64,000 nucleotides of DNA from contig JADHSV010000005.1 in the NCBI GenBank assembly GCA_016776725.1, positions 18,974 to 82,973 on the forward strand, written 5' to 3'. The stretch's first letter is position 1, and every line of letters begins with the position of its first letter. A program made the position numbers and the translations under genes. Below, piece by piece: positions 1 to 8,432 of the stretch. The notes beneath the pieces were generated by a model. The model was not told the origin of the DNA. It did no database searches and saw only the letters and a list, made by a program, of their open reading frames with translations. This stretch comes from Rhodospirillales bacterium (GTDB lineage: Bacteria > Pseudomonadota > Alphaproteobacteria > Rhodospirillales > Shumkoniaceae).

Positions 1-178
1 GATGTCGTTGCGCCAAGGCTTGGTCATGACCGACCAGAATTTCTTTGCTTTCGCCCTCAGCCCCATCGCGGCGGTACTGTTCGCGCTCACGGTCGTGGTG
101 CTGCTTCATCCCGTTATCACCAAATGCATCAGCGCGTTGCGCGGGAACGGTTCCGACAGCGCCAAAGAGATGAATTGA
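1..178 (+). CDS. TctA-like tripartite tricarboxylate transporter large permease, C-terminal end
   Basis: Only the last 58 codons are in the window; the gene begins upstream. The reading frame starts at base 2 and ends with TGA at 176-178. The visible peptide has the LRQGLVMTDQNFFAF type of sequence seen near the end of TctA permeases, then one hydrophobic segment (about PIAAVLFALTVVVLLHPVI) and a short polar tail. TctA is the large membrane subunit of TTT importers, which work with a small subunit (TctB) and a periplasmic binding protein (TctC). A TctC-like gene lies one gene downstream, which supports the call. The next gene starts one base after this stop, so the three genes are probably co-transcribed. 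The family call rests on a short fragment plus context. Confidence 0.65.
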   Translation, partial: MSLRQGLVMTDQNFFAFALSPIAAVLFALTVVVLLHPVITKCISALRGNGSDSAKEMN

Positions 179-1669
179 ATGGGTCAAGCCATGTCCACAC
201 GACCAAACGTCCTGCTGATTACTGTCGATCAATGGCCCGGTTTTCTTCTCGGCGCGGCCGGTCATCCGGTGATCGAGACGCCGACCATCGACACCCTGGC
301 GGCGGCTGGAACCCGCTATGCAGCAACCTACAGCGAATGCCCGATCTGCATTCCGGCGCGGCGCACCCTAATGACCGGTCTCAGCCCGCGAGGCCACGGC
401 GACCGTGTATTCAAGACCCAGGAACCCATGCCGGACGCGCCGACGTTGGCCTCGACCTTCCGCGCCAACGGCTATCAAGCGACGTCGGTTGGCAAGCTGC
501 ATGTCTATCCGCAACGCGACCGCATCGGTTTCGACGACACCATTATCGCCGAGGAAGGCCGTCCCCAATTGGGCGCGGTTGACGACTACGACACTTTCCT
601 GGCTGACCGGGGGCTGGCCGGACAGCAGTTCATGCACGGCATGAGCAACAACGAGTACGCTTGGCGCGAATGGCATCTGTCGGAGTTTGATCATGTCACC
701 AATTGGACGGCGCGAGAAACATGCCGTGCCATCAAGCGCCGCGATCCGACGCGCCCGGCCTTCTGGAACATGTCCTTCACGCACCCCCACCCTCCGCTGG
801 TGCCGTTGCGCTCTTATCTGGAACGCTACGAACGCTCGGCCATCGACGCGCCGGTAAACGGCGACTGGGCGGAAAACTTCGACGATTTGCCCCATGCCCT
901 GCAGCTGGTGCGCCTTTACTGGTCTGAATTGAGCCCCAGGGCGATGATCGAGATGCGCCGCGCCTTCTATGCCCTTTGCACCCATATCGATCATCAAATC
1001 CGGGTGGTGCTGGGAACGTTACGCGAGGAGGGGCTTCTCGACAACACGGCCATCTTGTTCACCGCCGATCATGGCGATATGCAGGGCAATCACGGGCTCT
1101 ATGCCAAGCGCCTGTTCCTGGAGCCCTCTGCCTGCGTTCCGACCTTCCTGGTCCTGCCCAAGGGCGACATGGCTGAATCGCGCGGCAGCGTGCGCGAAGA
1201 TCTTTTCGGGCTGGCCGACGTGATGCCGACGCTGCTCGAAATCGCCGGTATCACGGTGCCCGATACGTGCGAGGGCATCTCCATGCTCGGCAGCGAGGGG
1301 CGGCCGTTCTTCTACGGTGAATGTATGGAGGACGGAAAGGCCACGCGCATGATCCGCGAAGGCGGGTTCAAGCTAATCTGGTATCCGGCCGGTAACCGCG
1401 TGCAGTTGTTCGATCTGGCAAACGATCCGAAAGAATGCCGAAATCTGGCCGACGATGCGGCCCACGCCGAAACCCGCAAGCGGTTGGAGACCACCTTGAT
1501 TTCACAGCTTTACGGCGTCGACCTCGATTGGATCGAGGGCGATCAACTCAAGGGCTTCGAAGCCCCTGACCTTCCGCGGCTGGACAACCGCGGTCTGTCG
1601 GGGCAGCGCGGCCTCCACTACCCCACCCCGCCCTTTGATGCCAAGGGGCAGGTGGTGGGTACCATCTGA
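179..1669 (+). CDS. Type I sulfatase (formylglycine-dependent, alkaline phosphatase superfamily)
   Basis: 496 aa. The N-terminus (RPNVLLITVDQW) carries the metal-binding Asp-Gln typical of sulfatases. At about residues 57-61 the CIPAR motif followed by RTLMTG matches the C-x-P-x-R site whose Cys is converted to formylglycine, the catalytic nucleophile for sulfate-ester hydrolysis. A later TADHGDMQGNHG motif supplies further metal ligands. There is no clear signal peptide, so it is likely cytoplasmic. ATG at 179 abuts the TctA stop; an ATG at 191 (MSTRPNVL) is an equally plausible start. It lies between TctA-like and TctC-like transporter genes, so it may desulfate an imported organic sulfate; this is inference. 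The substrate cannot be read from sequence. Confidence 0.88.
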   Translation: MGQAMSTRPNVLLITVDQWPGFLLGAAGHPVIETPTIDTLAAAGTRYAATYSECPICIPARRTLMTGLSPRGHGDRVFKTQEPMPDAPTLASTFRANGYQATSVGKLHVYPQRDRIGFDDTIIAEEGRPQLGAVDDYDTFLADRGLAGQQFMHGMSNNEYAWREWHLSEFDHVTNWTARETCRAIKRRDPTRPAFWNMSFTHPHPPLVPLRSYLERYERSAIDAPVNGDWAENFDDLPHALQLVRLYWSELSPRAMIEMRRAFYALCTHIDHQIRVVLGTLREEGLLDNTAILFTADHGDMQGNHGLYAKRLFLEPSACVPTFLVLPKGDMAESRGSVREDLFGLADVMPTLLEIAGITVPDTCEGISMLGSEGRPFFYGECMEDGKATRMIREGGFKLIWYPAGNRVQLFDLANDPKECRNLADDAAHAETRKRLETTLISQLYGVDLDWIEGDQLKGFEAPDLPRLDNRGLSGQRGLHYPTPPFDAKGQVVGTI

Positions 1670-1709
1670 GACACGACAGGGAACCACTTGAAAAAATGGG
1701 AGAAAGACC

Positions 1710-2648
1710 ATGATTAAGCGTATCTTCGGTGCCGCCCTAGCGGCCACCGTCATCGCCCTGCCGGCGGTGGCCGAATACCCCGATAAGGACATCAAGCTGA
1801 TCGTGCCCTATGGCGCAGGTGGCGGCACCGACACGGCGGCCCGCCTGATCCAGCCGCATCTCGAAAAGGTACTGGGATCGAACCTTATCGTCGTCAACAT
1901 GCCGGGTGCTGGCGGCACCATTGGCGCGACCAACTTCGCCCAGACCAAAGCAGACGGCTACACGCTGGCTTTTCTGCCGGCGGGTACCGCAGTCGTGCAG
2001 CCCCACCTTCGCAAGCTGCAATACAATGAAAGCAGCTTCGAGCCCGTCTGCAGGACCATCCAGGAACCGGTCGCCATTATGGTGGGGCCGGAATCCGAGT
2101 ACACAACACTAGACAAGCTGATGGCGGCCGCGAAGGCCGGCAAAGTGTCGGCGGCAGGTTCTGCTCCCGGCTCGTTCCCCCATATCGGCGCGGTTCTGGT
2201 TCAGAAAAACTATGACGTGAAAATCAAATACGTTCCGCATGAAGGCGGTGCCAAATCTGCCCGTTCGGTGCTCGGTGGCAAGGTCGACATGCTCGTCGAC
2301 AACATCGGCCTGGCAGCCAAATTTGGAATCAAGGCCCTTGCCGTACTTTCGGACAAGCGCGCCAAATCGATGCCCGATGTGCCGACCATCGACGAACTGG
2401 GCGGGCCTCCGATCCGCCTGTCGATCTGGTGGGGCCTCTTTGCTCCTGCTGGCACGTCTGCCGCCGTTTTGGATAAACTCGCGTCGGCATGTGCCGAAGC
2501 TGGCACCTCGAGCGCCTATATCAGTTCGGTGAAGGCTGCGAACAAGACGCCTAACTTCCTCGGCGCTGGAAAGTTCAAGGCGTTGTTCTTGGAGCAGTAC
2601 AAGGCGAATGCGACCCTGTTCCAGGAAATCGGATTGAAGAAGAAATAG
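1710..2648 (+). CDS. TctC/Bug-family periplasmic substrate-binding protein
   Basis: 312 aa. A signal peptide (MIKRIFGAALAATVIALPAVA) precedes a mature start near EYPDKDIKLIVPYGAGGGTD. That start, the NMPGAGGTIGA segment and the later GAHI/PDVPTIDELG-type regions are characteristic of the Bug/TctC family that binds carboxylated solutes for tripartite tricarboxylate transporters. It is preceded by GGAGAAAGACC before the ATG and followed by a strong intrinsic terminator, so it is the last gene of the TctA-sulfatase-TctC unit. The length is normal for the family. The ligand is unknown; the sulfatase neighbour makes a sulfated or sulfonated organic acid a reasonable guess only. Confidence 0.88.
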   Translation: MIKRIFGAALAATVIALPAVAEYPDKDIKLIVPYGAGGGTDTAARLIQPHLEKVLGSNLIVVNMPGAGGTIGATNFAQTKADGYTLAFLPAGTAVVQPHLRKLQYNESSFEPVCRTIQEPVAIMVGPESEYTTLDKLMAAAKAGKVSAAGSAPGSFPHIGAVLVQKNYDVKIKYVPHEGGAKSARSVLGGKVDMLVDNIGLAAKFGIKALAVLSDKRAKSMPDVPTIDELGGPPIRLSIWWGLFAPAGTSAAVLDKLASACAEAGTSSAYISSVKAANKTPNFLGAGKFKALFLEQYKANATLFQEIGLKKK

Positions 2649-2677
2649 AAACTATCGTCTCAATCTCCAACGTGATC

Positions 2678-2705
2678 AGCCGCGCCTTCGGGCGCGGCTT
2701 TTTTT
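2678..2705 (+). terminator. Rho-independent terminator after the TctC-like gene
   Basis: A 9-bp perfect stem (AGCCGCGCC / GGCGCGGCT) with a stable TTCG tetraloop is followed by an uninterrupted run of T residues. It lies 30 bases after the TctC stop and should end the sulfatase/TTT transcript. Confidence 0.9.
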
Positions 2706-2716
2706 GTCGGCTTGTG

Positions 2717-2870
2717 GCTGAGGCTGTTGAAAAACTATTTTGAGGGCCCAGAGACGCAAGATTGATTCGCCGACAAGGCCGTCAGCGAAACAATGATTCG
2801 ATTTGGCGCTCTCGCTGATTCAATTATTGCGACGACCCCGATTTCTTGGGAGTTTTTCAACGGCCTCGGC
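2717..2870. mobile_element. Candidate 154-bp MITE-like element with 20-bp terminal inverted repeats
   Basis: The left end reads GCTGAGGCTGTTGAAAAACT (2717-2736). The right end (2851-2870) is its inverse complement with two transitions. The interior has no plausible gene. Ends of the GAGGC(T/C)GTTGAAAAACT type resemble termini of some IS families, so this may be a non-autonomous derivative or the fused ends of a lost IS; that is inference. I see no clear target duplication in the flanks. The element fills most of the 306-base gap between the TctC terminator and the convergent PxpC-like gene; the rest of the gap shows nothing I recognise. Confidence 0.6.
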
Positions 2871-2954
2871 TATAACCAGCAGTTCAAGCCTTCCCGCCAT
2901 TATTTCCGCAATCAGTACGGTAGCCGACGTCCCTACGCCGCGTCGGTGTCCAGC

Positions 2955-3974
2955 TCAATAAACCCCGCCCACAACCCCGTCGATCAGGTTGGTGTTAAGC
3001 AGGTGTTCGGTTTCACGGTCGGCGGAGCCGGTGGCGGTCATGGATTCTTTCAGGTGTTCCAGGCCGTCCAGCATGGTCTCGCGCAGAGTTTCGGCCTCGA
3101 TGATGGAAATGGCCTCAAAGCGAACCGTTTGGCCCGGCCTGCGTTGGGCGAAGAGCGGCAGATCGGCCGATATGATGGTGGCAATTTTGGCGTAGCCGCC
3201 GGTGGTCTGGCGGTCGGCCAGCAAGACGATAGGCTGCCCGTCGCCGACGATTTGAACGCTGCCCCGGGCGATGCCGTCGGAAACGATGTTGAAATCTCCG
3301 GCATGCTCGACCACCGGCCCGTCCAGCCTGCACCCCATGCGGTCCGACTTGGGCGACACCTTATATTCGGACGACAACAGGGTTTCAATTCCGGCCTGTG
3401 TGAACAAACCGTCCTGCGGCCCCATAACCACGCGAATGGGTCCCTCACCGTGGGGCCAGAGGGCGAAGGGGAGCGACAAATCGGGGCCGTTAAACGTGCC
3501 GGGCGCCCGCAAGGGGATTTGCGCGCCGCTTGCGAGCGCCTCGCCGTTAAGCCCGCCCAGCGCGGATCGGATGTGGGTCGAACGGCTACCCAGGTCTTCG
3601 GGCAGGTCAAAGCCGCCCGCCACCGCCAGATACCCGCGAGCGCCCGTTGTGGCGGCCCCGATAGCGATGCGGTCGCCCCGGACCAAAGTATGACAGGCGT
3701 GGCTGCTGGCCGGGATATCGTTTATGGAGACGGGAAAGTCGCCGCCGGCCACGGCCAGGCGGCATATGTCGGCGTCAATCCGATAGCTTCCGCCCGCAAG
3801 GGTAAACTCGATAGCTGCTTCACCTTCGTCGTTACCCACAAGCATATTGGCCACGCGGAGGGAGCTTTCGTCCATGGCGCCGGAGACCGAGACGCCGAAC
3901 CGCTGATATCCGAAACGACCCAGATCCTGAACGGTGGCAAACGGCCCCGGATCAATAACGTAAAGACAATCCAT
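2955..3974 (-). CDS. Biotin-dependent carboxyltransferase family protein (PxpC/KipA-like)
   Basis: 339 aa. The N-terminus (VIDPGPFATVQDLGRFGYQRFGV) and the following SGAMD and AIEFTLAGG segments are typical of the KipA/PxpC family (COG1984). In the PxpABC 5-oxoprolinase, PxpC partners PxpB (KipI) and acts with PxpA in ATP-dependent opening of 5-oxoproline. Here no PxpB or PxpA gene is adjacent: upstream on this strand is gmk and downstream a transposon-like repeat. It may therefore be a stray subunit, work with distant partners, or belong to an amidolyase-like carboxyltransferase branch. ATG at 3974 is the natural start; its ribosome-binding site is weak. Confidence 0.8.
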   Translation of the reverse strand: MDCLYVIDPGPFATVQDLGRFGYQRFGVSVSGAMDESSLRVANMLVGNDEGEAAIEFTLAGGSYRIDADICRLAVAGGDFPVSINDIPASSHACHTLVRGDRIAIGAATTGARGYLAVAGGFDLPEDLGSRSTHIRSALGGLNGEALASGAQIPLRAPGTFNGPDLSLPFALWPHGEGPIRVVMGPQDGLFTQAGIETLLSSEYKVSPKSDRMGCRLDGPVVEHAGDFNIVSDGIARGSVQIVGDGQPIVLLADRQTTGGYAKIATIISADLPLFAQRRPGQTVRFEAISIIEAETLRETMLDGLEHLKESMTATGSADRETEHLLNTNLIDGVVGGVY

Positions 3975-4092
3975 TTATTTCGCCCAATGTGAACCGGTTC
4001 ACTGAACCAACGCCGCCTATGTGGCACGATGGCATCATTGATTGAGGATTTATACGGTTTCTCTCCCCCTCAATCAGGCTCCCTGTTGAACT

Positions 4093-4135
4093 TGCCGGGT
4101 CCCTTTCCCCCCCGAACGGACCCGGCACCTTTTTT
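4093..4135 (+). terminator. Hairpin with T-tract on the plus strand
   Basis: A 10-bp perfect stem (TGCCGGGTCC / GGACCCGGCA) with a 15-base loop is followed by CCTTTTTT. It has intrinsic-terminator form only in the plus direction, although the flanking genes (gmk and the PxpC-like gene) are both on the minus strand. It may stop antisense transcription or be a relic. It lies in the gap between gmk and the PxpC-like gene. Confidence 0.5.
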
Positions 4136-4143
4136 CCGATATA

Positions 4144-4779
4144 TCAATTTCCGTCGCAAAGGCCGGCAACGAAGGCCGGAAGGTCCAACTGACGCTTTCG
4201 GCGCAGGCGTTCGGCCGCAAGAATGGCCTGTACGCTGGCAACGCTTTCGTCCACATCGTCGTTGACGATGATGTAGTCATAAGCTTCCCAGTGGCTCATT
4301 TCGGACGCGGCCTTGGCCATGCGGCGGCGCACCACTTCCTCGGGATCCTGGGCGCGTTTGTGAAGCCTGCGTTCCAACTCGTCGTGGGACGGCGGCAAGA
4401 TGAAAACGCTGACCAGATCGTCCCCGGCATTATGGGCAAGCTGCTGCGCGCCCTGCCAATCCACATCGAAAAGAACATCGCGCCCGTCGCTCAGGGCCGC
4501 TTCCACCGCCCCTTTCGGCGTTCCATACCGATGGTCGAAAACATGGGCGTGCTCAAGAAATTCCTCGGTGTCCACCATTTCCCGGAATTTCTCGTCGGGA
4601 ACGAAAAGATAGTCCTTACCGTCCACCTCGCCGGGTCTGGGCGAACGCGTCGTCGCCGAAATCGAAAGGGACAGGTTTGCGTCGTGCGCCAGAAGGGAGC
4701 GCGAAATCGTCGTCTTTCCAGCGCCCGAGGGCGAGGACAGAACAAGCATCAGGCCCCGCCGGGACATGGGCCGGGACAT
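4144..4779 (-). CDS. gmk: Guanylate kinase
   Basis: 211 aa from the ATG at 4779. It phosphorylates GMP to GDP with ATP in the cytoplasm. The P-loop SSPSGAGKTT, the GMP-binding segment SATTRSPRPGEVDGKDY and the lid-type RRRMAKA region are all present, and the length fits the family. The frame stays open to a TTG at 4818 that overlaps the end of the YicC-family gene, so translational coupling from that TTG is an alternative start. yicC-gmk is a common pairing in alphaproteobacteria. Confidence 0.96.
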   Translation of the reverse strand: MSRPMSRRGLMLVLSSPSGAGKTTISRSLLAHDANLSLSISATTRSPRPGEVDGKDYLFVPDEKFREMVDTEEFLEHAHVFDHRYGTPKGAVEAALSDGRDVLFDVDWQGAQQLAHNAGDDLVSVFILPPSHDELERRLHKRAQDPEEVVRRRMAKAASEMSHWEAYDYIIVNDDVDESVASVQAILAAERLRRKRQLDLPAFVAGLCDGN

Positions 4780-4810
4780 GGCCGAAAGTTTTTCCGTTTT
4801 CTTCGCTTCG

Positions 4811-5701
4811 TTACTCAACGTTCTGCACCTGCTCGCGTAATTGATCGATCACAGCTTTCAGGGCCAGTCCCCGTCGGCTTAATTCCAGATCCGCCGCCTT
4901 GGAACACAGCGTATTGGCTTCGCGGTTAAACTCCTGACACAGGAAATCGAAACGCCGGCCAATGGGCTTGTCCTCTTTCAACAGTCCGCGCGCGGCTTCC
5001 AGGTGGGCTTTCAGGCGATCCAGTTCTTCGCGCGGATCGGCCTTGGTCATTAAAATCGCCGCCTCCTGCGCCAGCCGGTCCTCGGAAATAGCCGGATTGT
5101 CTTCCGTCAGCGCCGCGATTTGCTTCTTTAGGCGCTCGCGAATGGTTTGGGGCTGCATCGCCGTCAGGGCTTCGGCTTCGACGCACAGGCCCTCGACCTC
5201 GTCCAGCTGCGAAGAAAGAATATCGGCCAGACGCTCGCCTTCGGACCGGCGCGCGGTCAACAGGCTTTCGAGCGCCGTTTCCAGGCTTCCCAGAATTTCA
5301 GTGTCGAAAGCCGCCTTGTCTTCTTCGTTAAGGGTATCTTCCGCCATTTCGATAACTCCGCGAAGAGCGAAAATACCGTCAAGGCTGGGTGCGGCGGCTC
5401 CCGGAACCCGCGCCTGGATTTCCGGCAGCAGCCCGATAACTTCGTCGAGCACCGCTTGGTTGACCCGGTAAGCCACTTCCTTTCCGGCTCGTTCGACTGC
5501 CAGATTAAGGGTGATGCTGCCGCGCTTGAAAATCGTCTGCGCGCGCCGCCGAACGGACTGATCCAGATGGTCGAAGCCGCCGGGCAAACGGCTACGAATG
5601 TCCAGGCCACGGCCATTTACGCTTTTCACCTCCCACACCCACGAGCTCGCATCGTTACGGCCCTGGGTGCGTGAAAACCCGGTCATTGAAGAAACGGCCA
5701 C
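4811..5701 (-). CDS. YicC/YloC-family endoribonuclease
   Basis: About 296 aa from the GTG at 5701, giving MAVSSMTGFSRTQG, the usual family N-terminus; AGGAGG lies four bases upstream. An in-frame ATG at 5716 exists, but the Shine-Dalgarno sequence lies inside that extension. The SMTGF start, the KSVNGRGLDIRSRLPGG segment, the C-terminal DFLCQEFNREANTLCSKA motif and the final VIDQLREQVQNVE match the family. E. coli YicC is reported as an endoribonuclease affecting a small RNA. Its stop lies inside the TTG-extended gmk frame, consistent with an operon. Confidence 0.9.
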   Translation of the reverse strand: MAVSSMTGFSRTQGRNDASSWVWEVKSVNGRGLDIRSRLPGGFDHLDQSVRRRAQTIFKRGSITLNLAVERAGKEVAYRVNQAVLDEVIGLLPEIQARVPGAAAPSLDGIFALRGVIEMAEDTLNEEDKAAFDTEILGSLETALESLLTARRSEGERLADILSSQLDEVEGLCVEAEALTAMQPQTIRERLKKQIAALTEDNPAISEDRLAQEAAILMTKADPREELDRLKAHLEAARGLLKEDKPIGRRFDFLCQEFNREANTLCSKAADLELSRRGLALKAVIDQLREQVQNVE

Positions 5702-5776
5702 GGGACCTCCTGCCATTCTAGTTGGAAGGCCCCGTTATATCCCCGCGCCTGCCGTTCAACAACCCGCGACGTAGGC

Positions 5777-6538
5777 TCACGGCCCCTTTTGCTGCGCAGA
5801 AGCCGTCTTTGCCGTAATACGGACGACGCGCCCCGCCACAGCACCGCCGCGGGGCAGGCGCCGCACCCCGACAACCACACACCTGTCGTCCGCCTGAACG
5901 ACGAGGGGCGCAAAACGTCCGACGCGGGTCGTTTGCCCTTTTTGAATAGCTTGGGTGCGGGTTTCTTCCTTGCCCAGACCGTAAGCCACCACGCCTTGTG
6001 CAAGGTTTTCGCGGGTCGGCGTAATCTCCACGGGAACCCCGCCCTTGATAATGAATTTGAAACCGTCGCATACGACAATGTTATCTTGCTTGGGACGGCT
6101 TGTTGGCCAGCCGCCTAAAAATCGAACGGCGGGCAGCAGTTCTTCGCACCGTTCTTCAATGGCATCTTGATCGGCGTCGGCGGCGAGCCCCAGAAGTTCA
6201 CCCAGCGGAAACTCAACCTCATCACCGTCGTAATACTTGTGAAAAAAGTTGCAGTGGTAATTCTGCCAATTCGCGGTTGCTTCGGCTTCTTTTTCTCTTT
6301 CCGCTTTTCGCAGGGCGATTTCATCCACCGATAGTGCGATCGGGATGCCTTCGTCCCCATTCAGCTCGGGAAGGGCCAGATAAAGCCATCCGGACACCGC
6401 TGCGGCAATGATGACCACGCAGGAAACAACGAGGTAGAGGATCAGCCGTTTCGGCTTTTTCGATGCGGCAGGCTCGCCCCCGGCAACAACGGCCGCCTGA
6501 TCTTCGCGCTCAACATCCGCCTGCAGCTCTTCGCTCAT
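5777..6538 (-). CDS. Single-pass membrane protein of unknown function
   Basis: About 253 aa from the ATG at 6538 (MSEELQADVE); a TTG-started extension of five codons exists at 6553. Residues about 30-55 (RLILYLVVSCVVIIAAAVSGWLYLAL) form one transmembrane segment after a short charged cytoplasmic N-terminus. The rest should be periplasmic, with a Cys-containing motif (NYHCNFF) and an RFLGGWP segment. I recognise no domain or catalytic motif. It lies 75 bases upstream of the YicC-family gene on the same strand and is divergent from the SDR gene. Function unknown. Confidence 0.65.
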   Translation of the reverse strand: MSEELQADVEREDQAAVVAGGEPAASKKPKRLILYLVVSCVVIIAAAVSGWLYLALPELNGDEGIPIALSVDEIALRKAEREKEAEATANWQNYHCNFFHKYYDGDEVEFPLGELLGLAADADQDAIEERCEELLPAVRFLGGWPTSRPKQDNIVVCDGFKFIIKGGVPVEITPTRENLAQGVVAYGLGKEETRTQAIQKGQTTRVGRFAPLVVQADDRCVVVGVRRLPRGGAVAGRVVRITAKTASAQQKGP

Positions 6539-6679
6539 TGATCTAAGCACCAATTATTTTGCTGCATAAAAAAATTTACCCGTATCGCAATATCGGGAGG
6601 TATCTTAGATGAGAATTCGACGGCGCGAAAGATGCCGGTCCGAGAGTGTATCGGATTGCAACGTTTTGGGAACGGGGAA

Positions 6680-7441
6680 ATGACGACCAAGTCCATTCTG
6701 ATTACCGGGGCGTCGAGCGGAATCGGCGCGGCGCTGGCTAAGGAGTACGCTACGTCTGGCGTTTTTCTGGCCCTTACCGGGCGCAATTCCGAACGCCTGC
6801 AGGCTGTGGGGGGCGAATGCGAGGGCCTTGGCGCGCAGGTGGCGATCAAGACCATGGACATAACCGACCGTGAAGCCGTGCAAAGCTGGATCGACGAGAT
6901 CGACGACGTCCACCCCATCGACCTTTTGGTCGCCAACGCGGGAATTTCATCGGGAACGGCACGGGCTGAGGAAAGGTTTGACAAGGTTCGCGAGATTTTC
7001 GCCGTCAATGTGGACGGCGTTCTCAATACCGTCCTTCCCGCGATCCCACGCATGCAATCGCGCCGCGCCGGTCAAATCGCCATAATGAGTTCAGTTGCCG
7101 GATTTCGCGGATTGCCCGGAACATCGGCCTACGCCGCCGGAAAGGCGGCCGTTAAAAGCTGGGGCGAAGGCCTGCGAGGACAGTTATGGGCCGATGGAAT
7201 TCGGGTCAGCGTGATTTGTCCGGGCTATGTGGTCAGTTCCATGACCGACACAAACCAGTTTCCCATGCCCCTTATCATGCCCACCGCCCGGGCGGCGCGC
7301 ATCATTCGCCGCGGTCTGCAACGCAATAAATCACGCATCGCCTTTCCCTGGCCCATGCATTTTCTTGTGTGGCTGATGCAGGCGCTGCCCATTGGGTGGA
7401 CCGATCCGCTGTTCCGCAAACTGCCCAAAAATCCGGAGTGA
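6680..7441 (+). CDS. Short-chain dehydrogenase/reductase
   Basis: 253 aa from the ATG at 6680, chosen because GGGGAA lies just upstream and the Rossmann strand begins at once (TTKSILITGASSGIGAAL). The cofactor motif TGxxxGIG, the NAG motif (VANAG), the catalytic Ser (MSSVAG) and the YxxxK pair (YAAGKAAVK) are all present. The C-terminus has a hydrophobic, Trp-rich stretch (FPWPMHFLVWLMQALPIGW) as in membrane-associated SDRs acting on lipids or polyprenyl substrates. It is convergent with mltG, separated by one base. Substrate unknown. Confidence 0.88.
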   Translation: MTTKSILITGASSGIGAALAKEYATSGVFLALTGRNSERLQAVGGECEGLGAQVAIKTMDITDREAVQSWIDEIDDVHPIDLLVANAGISSGTARAEERFDKVREIFAVNVDGVLNTVLPAIPRMQSRRAGQIAIMSSVAGFRGLPGTSAYAAGKAAVKSWGEGLRGQLWADGIRVSVICPGYVVSSMTDTNQFPMPLIMPTARAARIIRRGLQRNKSRIAFPWPMHFLVWLMQALPIGWTDPLFRKLPKNPE

Positions 7442-7442
7442 T

Positions 7443-8426
7443 CTACTTTTTCTGCTGTTTGCGGATTTTGCGCCAGCGCGCGACGTTTCGGTTGTGCTGA
7501 GCAAGCGTACTGGCAAAAAGGTGGCCGCCCGATCCGTCAGCGACGAAGTACAGCTCCTTCGTTTTTTCCGGATGCAAGGCCGCCGCCAGCGATTCCCGGC
7601 CCGGATTGCAGATGGGTGCGGGCGGAAGTCCCTTGTTGAGGTAGGTGTTGAAGGGGGATGGAGTTTTCAGGTCCTTGCGTGTCAGGGTCCGGCCCAGGCT
7701 CCGTTCGCCTTCGGTCAGCGCATACACGACCGTCGGATCCGACTGAAGGCGCATGCCGCGTTCCAATCGATTGATGAAAACGGCGGCGACACGCGCGCGC
7801 TCCTCGGCCCGCCCCGTTTCCTTCTCGATCAGGGACGCCAGAACCACCGCCTCGCGCTCGTTTTTCAGGGGAAGGTTGGGCGCGCGCCTGGGCCAAAGTT
7901 CGCCCAACGCACGGCGCATGGCCCCGGCCATTCTATCGACCACTTCGTTGCGACTGTCGCCGAAGGAAAAATGATAGGTTTCGGGAAGCAATTCTCCCTC
8001 GCCCGGCTGCCGCGCAATATCCCCCGACAGTCCGTCAACAGCGCCTAGCAGCGTAATAACCTCGGCAGCGGTCGTACCTTCGACGATAGTGAACCGCCGG
8101 ACAACGGTTTTCCCGCTGTTCAGGAGAGCCAGGGTTTCGCGCATGCTTATGCCCGCCGGGAACGCGTACTCGCCGGCCTGCAATCCCTTGTCGGCCTTGA
8201 TCAGGCGCGCGCCAACCCGAAAGACCGCCGGATAGACAACAACGCCCGCCTCGCTCAAGCGCCCGGCGATGGCCGCAAGGCCGGTTCCCTTTGGGATAAC
8301 AATGGTGGCGGGGGCCGACAGCGGCCCAGGGCGCGTAAACTGGGCATGACCCCAGGCGAACACACCACCCGCCGCAATAGCGGATAGAATTAGAAGCGCC
8401 GTAAAACTAAGGACGGCCCGACGCAT
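7443..8426 (-). CDS. mltG: Endolytic murein transglycosylase MltG
   Basis: 327 aa. It cleaves nascent peptidoglycan strands at the inner membrane and is thought to set glycan chain length. One N-terminal transmembrane segment (residues 7-26) is followed by a LysM-like region (IPKGTGLAAIAGRLSEAGVV) and the YceG catalytic domain. The catalytic Glu is at about residue 201 in ASLIEKETG; the MRLQSDPTVVYAL and PSPFNTYLNKGLPP motifs are also typical. It follows fabF by six bases, the standard fabF-mltG arrangement of alphaproteobacteria. Confidence 0.96.
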   Translation of the reverse strand: MRRAVLSFTALLILSAIAAGGVFAWGHAQFTRPGPLSAPATIVIPKGTGLAAIAGRLSEAGVVVYPAVFRVGARLIKADKGLQAGEYAFPAGISMRETLALLNSGKTVVRRFTIVEGTTAAEVITLLGAVDGLSGDIARQPGEGELLPETYHFSFGDSRNEVVDRMAGAMRRALGELWPRRAPNLPLKNEREAVVLASLIEKETGRAEERARVAAVFINRLERGMRLQSDPTVVYALTEGERSLGRTLTRKDLKTPSPFNTYLNKGLPPAPICNPGRESLAAALHPEKTKELYFVADGSGGHLFASTLAQHNRNVARWRKIRKQQKK

Positions 8427-8432
8427 CAGACC

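Noticed and set aside
2793..3992. 399-codon plus-strand open frame across the PxpC-like gene
   Set aside because: It is antisense to a well-supported gene, has Gly/His/Arg-rich composition typical of reverse-frame reading in GC-rich DNA, and no known motif.
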